This document shows, piece by piece, positions 62,291 through 64,000 of a stretch of 64,000 bases of DNA. The DNA comes from Dehalococcoidia bacterium (GTDB lineage: Bacteria > Chloroflexota > Dehalococcoidia > DSTF01 > JACRBR01). The notes beneath the pieces are model-generated. The model did no database searches. It was not told the origin of the DNA and saw only the letters and a program-made list of their open reading frames with translations. A program made the position numbers and the translations under genes. The stretch is taken from assembly GCA_021462855.1 (NCBI GenBank), contig JAJTXQ010000039.1, positions 124,001 through 188,000 of the forward strand, given 5' to 3'. Each line of letters begins with the position of its first letter. Position 1 is the first letter of the stretch.

Positions 62291-64000
62291 GTGGTCATCA
62301 AGAGCGAACGCAAGATCGCCTCAGGGAGCTGGGCCGACCGCTATCGCGACAAGTGGAAGTGAGACAAGGTGACGTGGGGCAGCCACTCGGTGGACTGCTA
62401 CCCGGGTGGCTGCCCGTTCCGCGTGTACTCGAAGGACGGCAAGATCCTCCGCGAGGAACAGGGCGGCAAGCTGCCGGTCATCGAGCCGGGCGTGCCGGAC
62501 ATGAACCCCATGGGGTGCCAGAAGGGCGCCTCGTGGTGCCACATCCACTACTCGCCGGACCGCGTCACGCAGCCATTGAAGCGCGCCGGTGAGCGCGGCG
62601 AGGGCAAGTGGCAGCCGGTCTCGTGGGACCAGGCGTTCACCGAGATCGCCGACGCCATGCTCGACGCGATGGTCGAGGACGGCCCCGAATCGATCATCAA
62701 CCTCATGACGCCAGAGCCCGGAGCGGGCCCGGCGCGGCAATTCACCAACGCGCTGGGCACACCCACGACCGACGGCAACTCGGAGTTCCAGGACTTCAGC
62801 CCCGGGTTCTACATCACGTGGGGCAAGTTCAACCCCGTCAGCTCCATGGACGACTGGTTCCTCGCCGAGCTGACGCTGATCTGGCACGCGAACCCGGTCT
62901 ACACCAACATCCACTGGTACCACTACGTCGCCGAGTCCCGCTACAACGGCGGCGAAGTCGTGACCATCGCGCCGGACTACAGCCCGTCGGCGATCCACGC
63001 CGACTACCACGTGCCCGTGCGCATCGGCACCGACGCCGCGCTCGCGCTGTCGATGTGCAAGGTGATCATCGATGCAGGGCTCTACAACCGGAAGTTTGTG
63101 CAGGAACAGACCGACCTCGGCCTGCTGATCCGCACCGACAACTCGCGCTTCCTCCGCGGCAGCGATGTCGCCGAGGGCGACCGCGACGACCAGTTCTTCT
63201 GGATGGACGACCGGTCGAAAGTCCTGACGCCGGCGCCGCGCGCGACGCTCGCGATGGGCGACATCGACCCGGCGCTCGAAGGGACGCTCACCGTCACGCT
63301 CAAGGATGGTTCGAAGGTCGAGTGCATCCCGGCGTTCGCCCGGCTGCGCGAGAAGCTCAAGGACTACGAGCCGGAGGAAGCGGCGAAGGTCTGCGAGATC
63401 CACCCTGACGCGATCCGCAAGCTCGCCCGCAAGGTGGCGACGCGCCGCACGAAGATCTTCATCGGCTGGAACTCGGGCAAGTACTACCACGGCGACCTCT
63501 ACGAGCGCGCAATGACGCTCCTCCTCGGCCTCACGGGCAATTGGGGCAAGAAGGGCACCGGCACGCGCTCGTGGGCCATCTCCGCGCTCGACGGCGGCAG
63601 CTTCATGCGGCAGAAGGGCCGGCTCGGCCAGGACGCCGCGCGCGAGTGGGTGACCAACCTCGCCAAGGCGCGCCGCATGCTCACCGGCGACGACCCGACG
63701 CTCACCATGGAGATGGTGACGTACCGGGCGGCGCAGATGGCGGCCGAGCTCGGCGGCCTCGGCCGCATGATCCCGCCGGCGTTCCTCTGGTACTACCAGT
63801 ACGGCTACAAGGAGCGCTGGAACAACCCCGACAACAACGACCCGTCGATGAAGCGCACGTTCGACGAGTACCTGAACGAGGCGATCGAGAAGGGGTGGTG
63901 GGACTCCGGCCTCGCGAAGAAGTACCGCGAGGTGCGCCCGCGCGTCCTGTTCGAGGCCGGCGGCAACATGCTGCGGCGCCAGCGCGGCGGCCAGAAGCTC
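62291..64000 (+). CDS. Molybdopterin oxidoreductase, DMSO-reductase type II-like (3' truncated; in-frame UGA at codon 24)
   Basis: At least 570 codons, open to the window edge except for UGA at 62360-62362. The Fe-S (FS0) ligands match NarG-type enzymes: His32, Cys36, Cys41, Cys76 (HSVDCYPGGCP and MGCQKGASW); the Cys41-Cys76 spacing of 35 equals that between the last two NarG ligands. Cofactor-domain segments are WYHYVAESRYNGGEVV, VRIGTDAALALSMCKVIID and LLLGLTGNWGKKGTGTRS. The start GTG 62291 has a perfect AGGAGG 8 nt upstream, so the first 23 codons are real. A GTG at 62369 just after the UGA is the only near alternative start. The usual Asp molybdenum ligand is not evident. No Tat signal is seen. 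Substrate unknown. Confidence 0.85.
62360..62415 (+). other. In-frame UGA followed by a 14-bp hairpin (SECIS-like geometry)
   Basis: UGA at 62360-62362 is followed by inverted arms 62377-62390 and 62402-62415. They pair over 14 bp (one G-U) around an 11-nt loop that begins with T-G. The apical loop starts 28 nt after the UGA. Bacterial SECIS elements are described with a loop 16-37 nt downstream, a 4-16 bp upper stem and a G among the first two loop bases; this hairpin fits all three. It also encodes conserved protein sequence, so it could be coincidental. Confidence 0.5.

Noticed and set aside
62360-62362. Alternative genetic code with TGA read as Trp
   Set aside because: Many certain genes here end in TGA at the expected place, several in ATGA/GTGA overlaps, so TGA is a normal stop in this organism.

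Overview
The window is visibly very GC-rich and almost fully coding: about 58 protein genes, no RNA gene that I could find, no CRISPR array, no insertion sequence and no prophage. The gene set fits a free-living, probably monoderm, aerobic or facultative bacterium, with high-GC Chloroflexota (Dehalococcoidia-like) as my best guess. The reasons are OpcA-dependent glucose-6-phosphate dehydrogenase, Tat-exported substrate-binding lipoproteins, SCO1 next to a PCu(A)C copper chaperone, an NnrS-type membrane protein, an SCP2-type thiolase and a large type II molybdopterin oxidoreductase. The affiliation is inference from gene content and style; there is no rRNA to test it.

Layout. 1-2.3 kb (+): the 3' end of ftsK, an MBL-fold hydrolase, a DinB-like protein and a small unknown protein. 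2.3-5.9 kb (-): a two-subunit ABC exporter whose subunits carry complementary degenerate motifs. 6.0-9.8 kb (+): an oligopeptide-type ABC importer (binding lipoprotein and two permeases) with no ATPase genes beside it, then an alpha/beta hydrolase. 10.8-19.6 kb (-): a compact pentose phosphate operon, tkt-rpiB-tal-pgi-gnd-zwf-opcA, in which zwf carries an apparent 1-nt frameshift. 19.8-28.9 kb (-): a PLP deaminase/desulfhydrase, yggT-proC-yggS, a LarA-type racemase, a prepilin-peptidase-like protein, a second substrate-binding lipoprotein and topA. 29.3-36.0 kb: dprA, a secreted cohesin-like/SNase-like protein, a CBS/CorC membrane protein, glmU and a GT87-type membrane protein. 36.1-44.7 kb (+): alaS-ruvX-mltG-aroE-(unknown membrane protein)-aroC-aroK-aroB, linking cell-wall maturation and the shikimate pathway. 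44.7-50.6 kb: a zinc alcohol dehydrogenase divergent from an orphan secretion-ATPase-like P-loop protein, gap, an NnrS-like protein, then SCO1 and PCu(A)C for copper delivery to cytochrome oxidase. 50.6-55.5 kb: an acyltransferase, a serine hydrolase, bcp and a ClC channel. 55.6-64 kb: a catabolic-looking stretch (VOC enzyme, DUF6125-like, hot-dog thioesterase, SDR, a glycoside hydrolase with an internal stop, acyl-CoA dehydrogenase, thiolase) ending in a molybdopterin oxidoreductase that runs off the window.

Most interesting observations. (1) The molybdopterin oxidoreductase has a strong ribosome-binding site and a conserved-looking N-terminus but an in-frame UGA at codon 24. It is followed by a 14-bp hairpin whose geometry resembles a bacterial SECIS, at a place where no selenocysteine is known and where Trp or another aromatic residue is expected. 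(2) At least five unrelated genes have a -10-like hexamer exactly 6 nt (7 nt in a sixth) before the start codon, pointing to a class of leaderless transcripts. (3) Three genes (zwf, the glycoside hydrolase and the oxidoreductase) are each broken by a single-base event. This could be biology, or consensus errors in the assembly.
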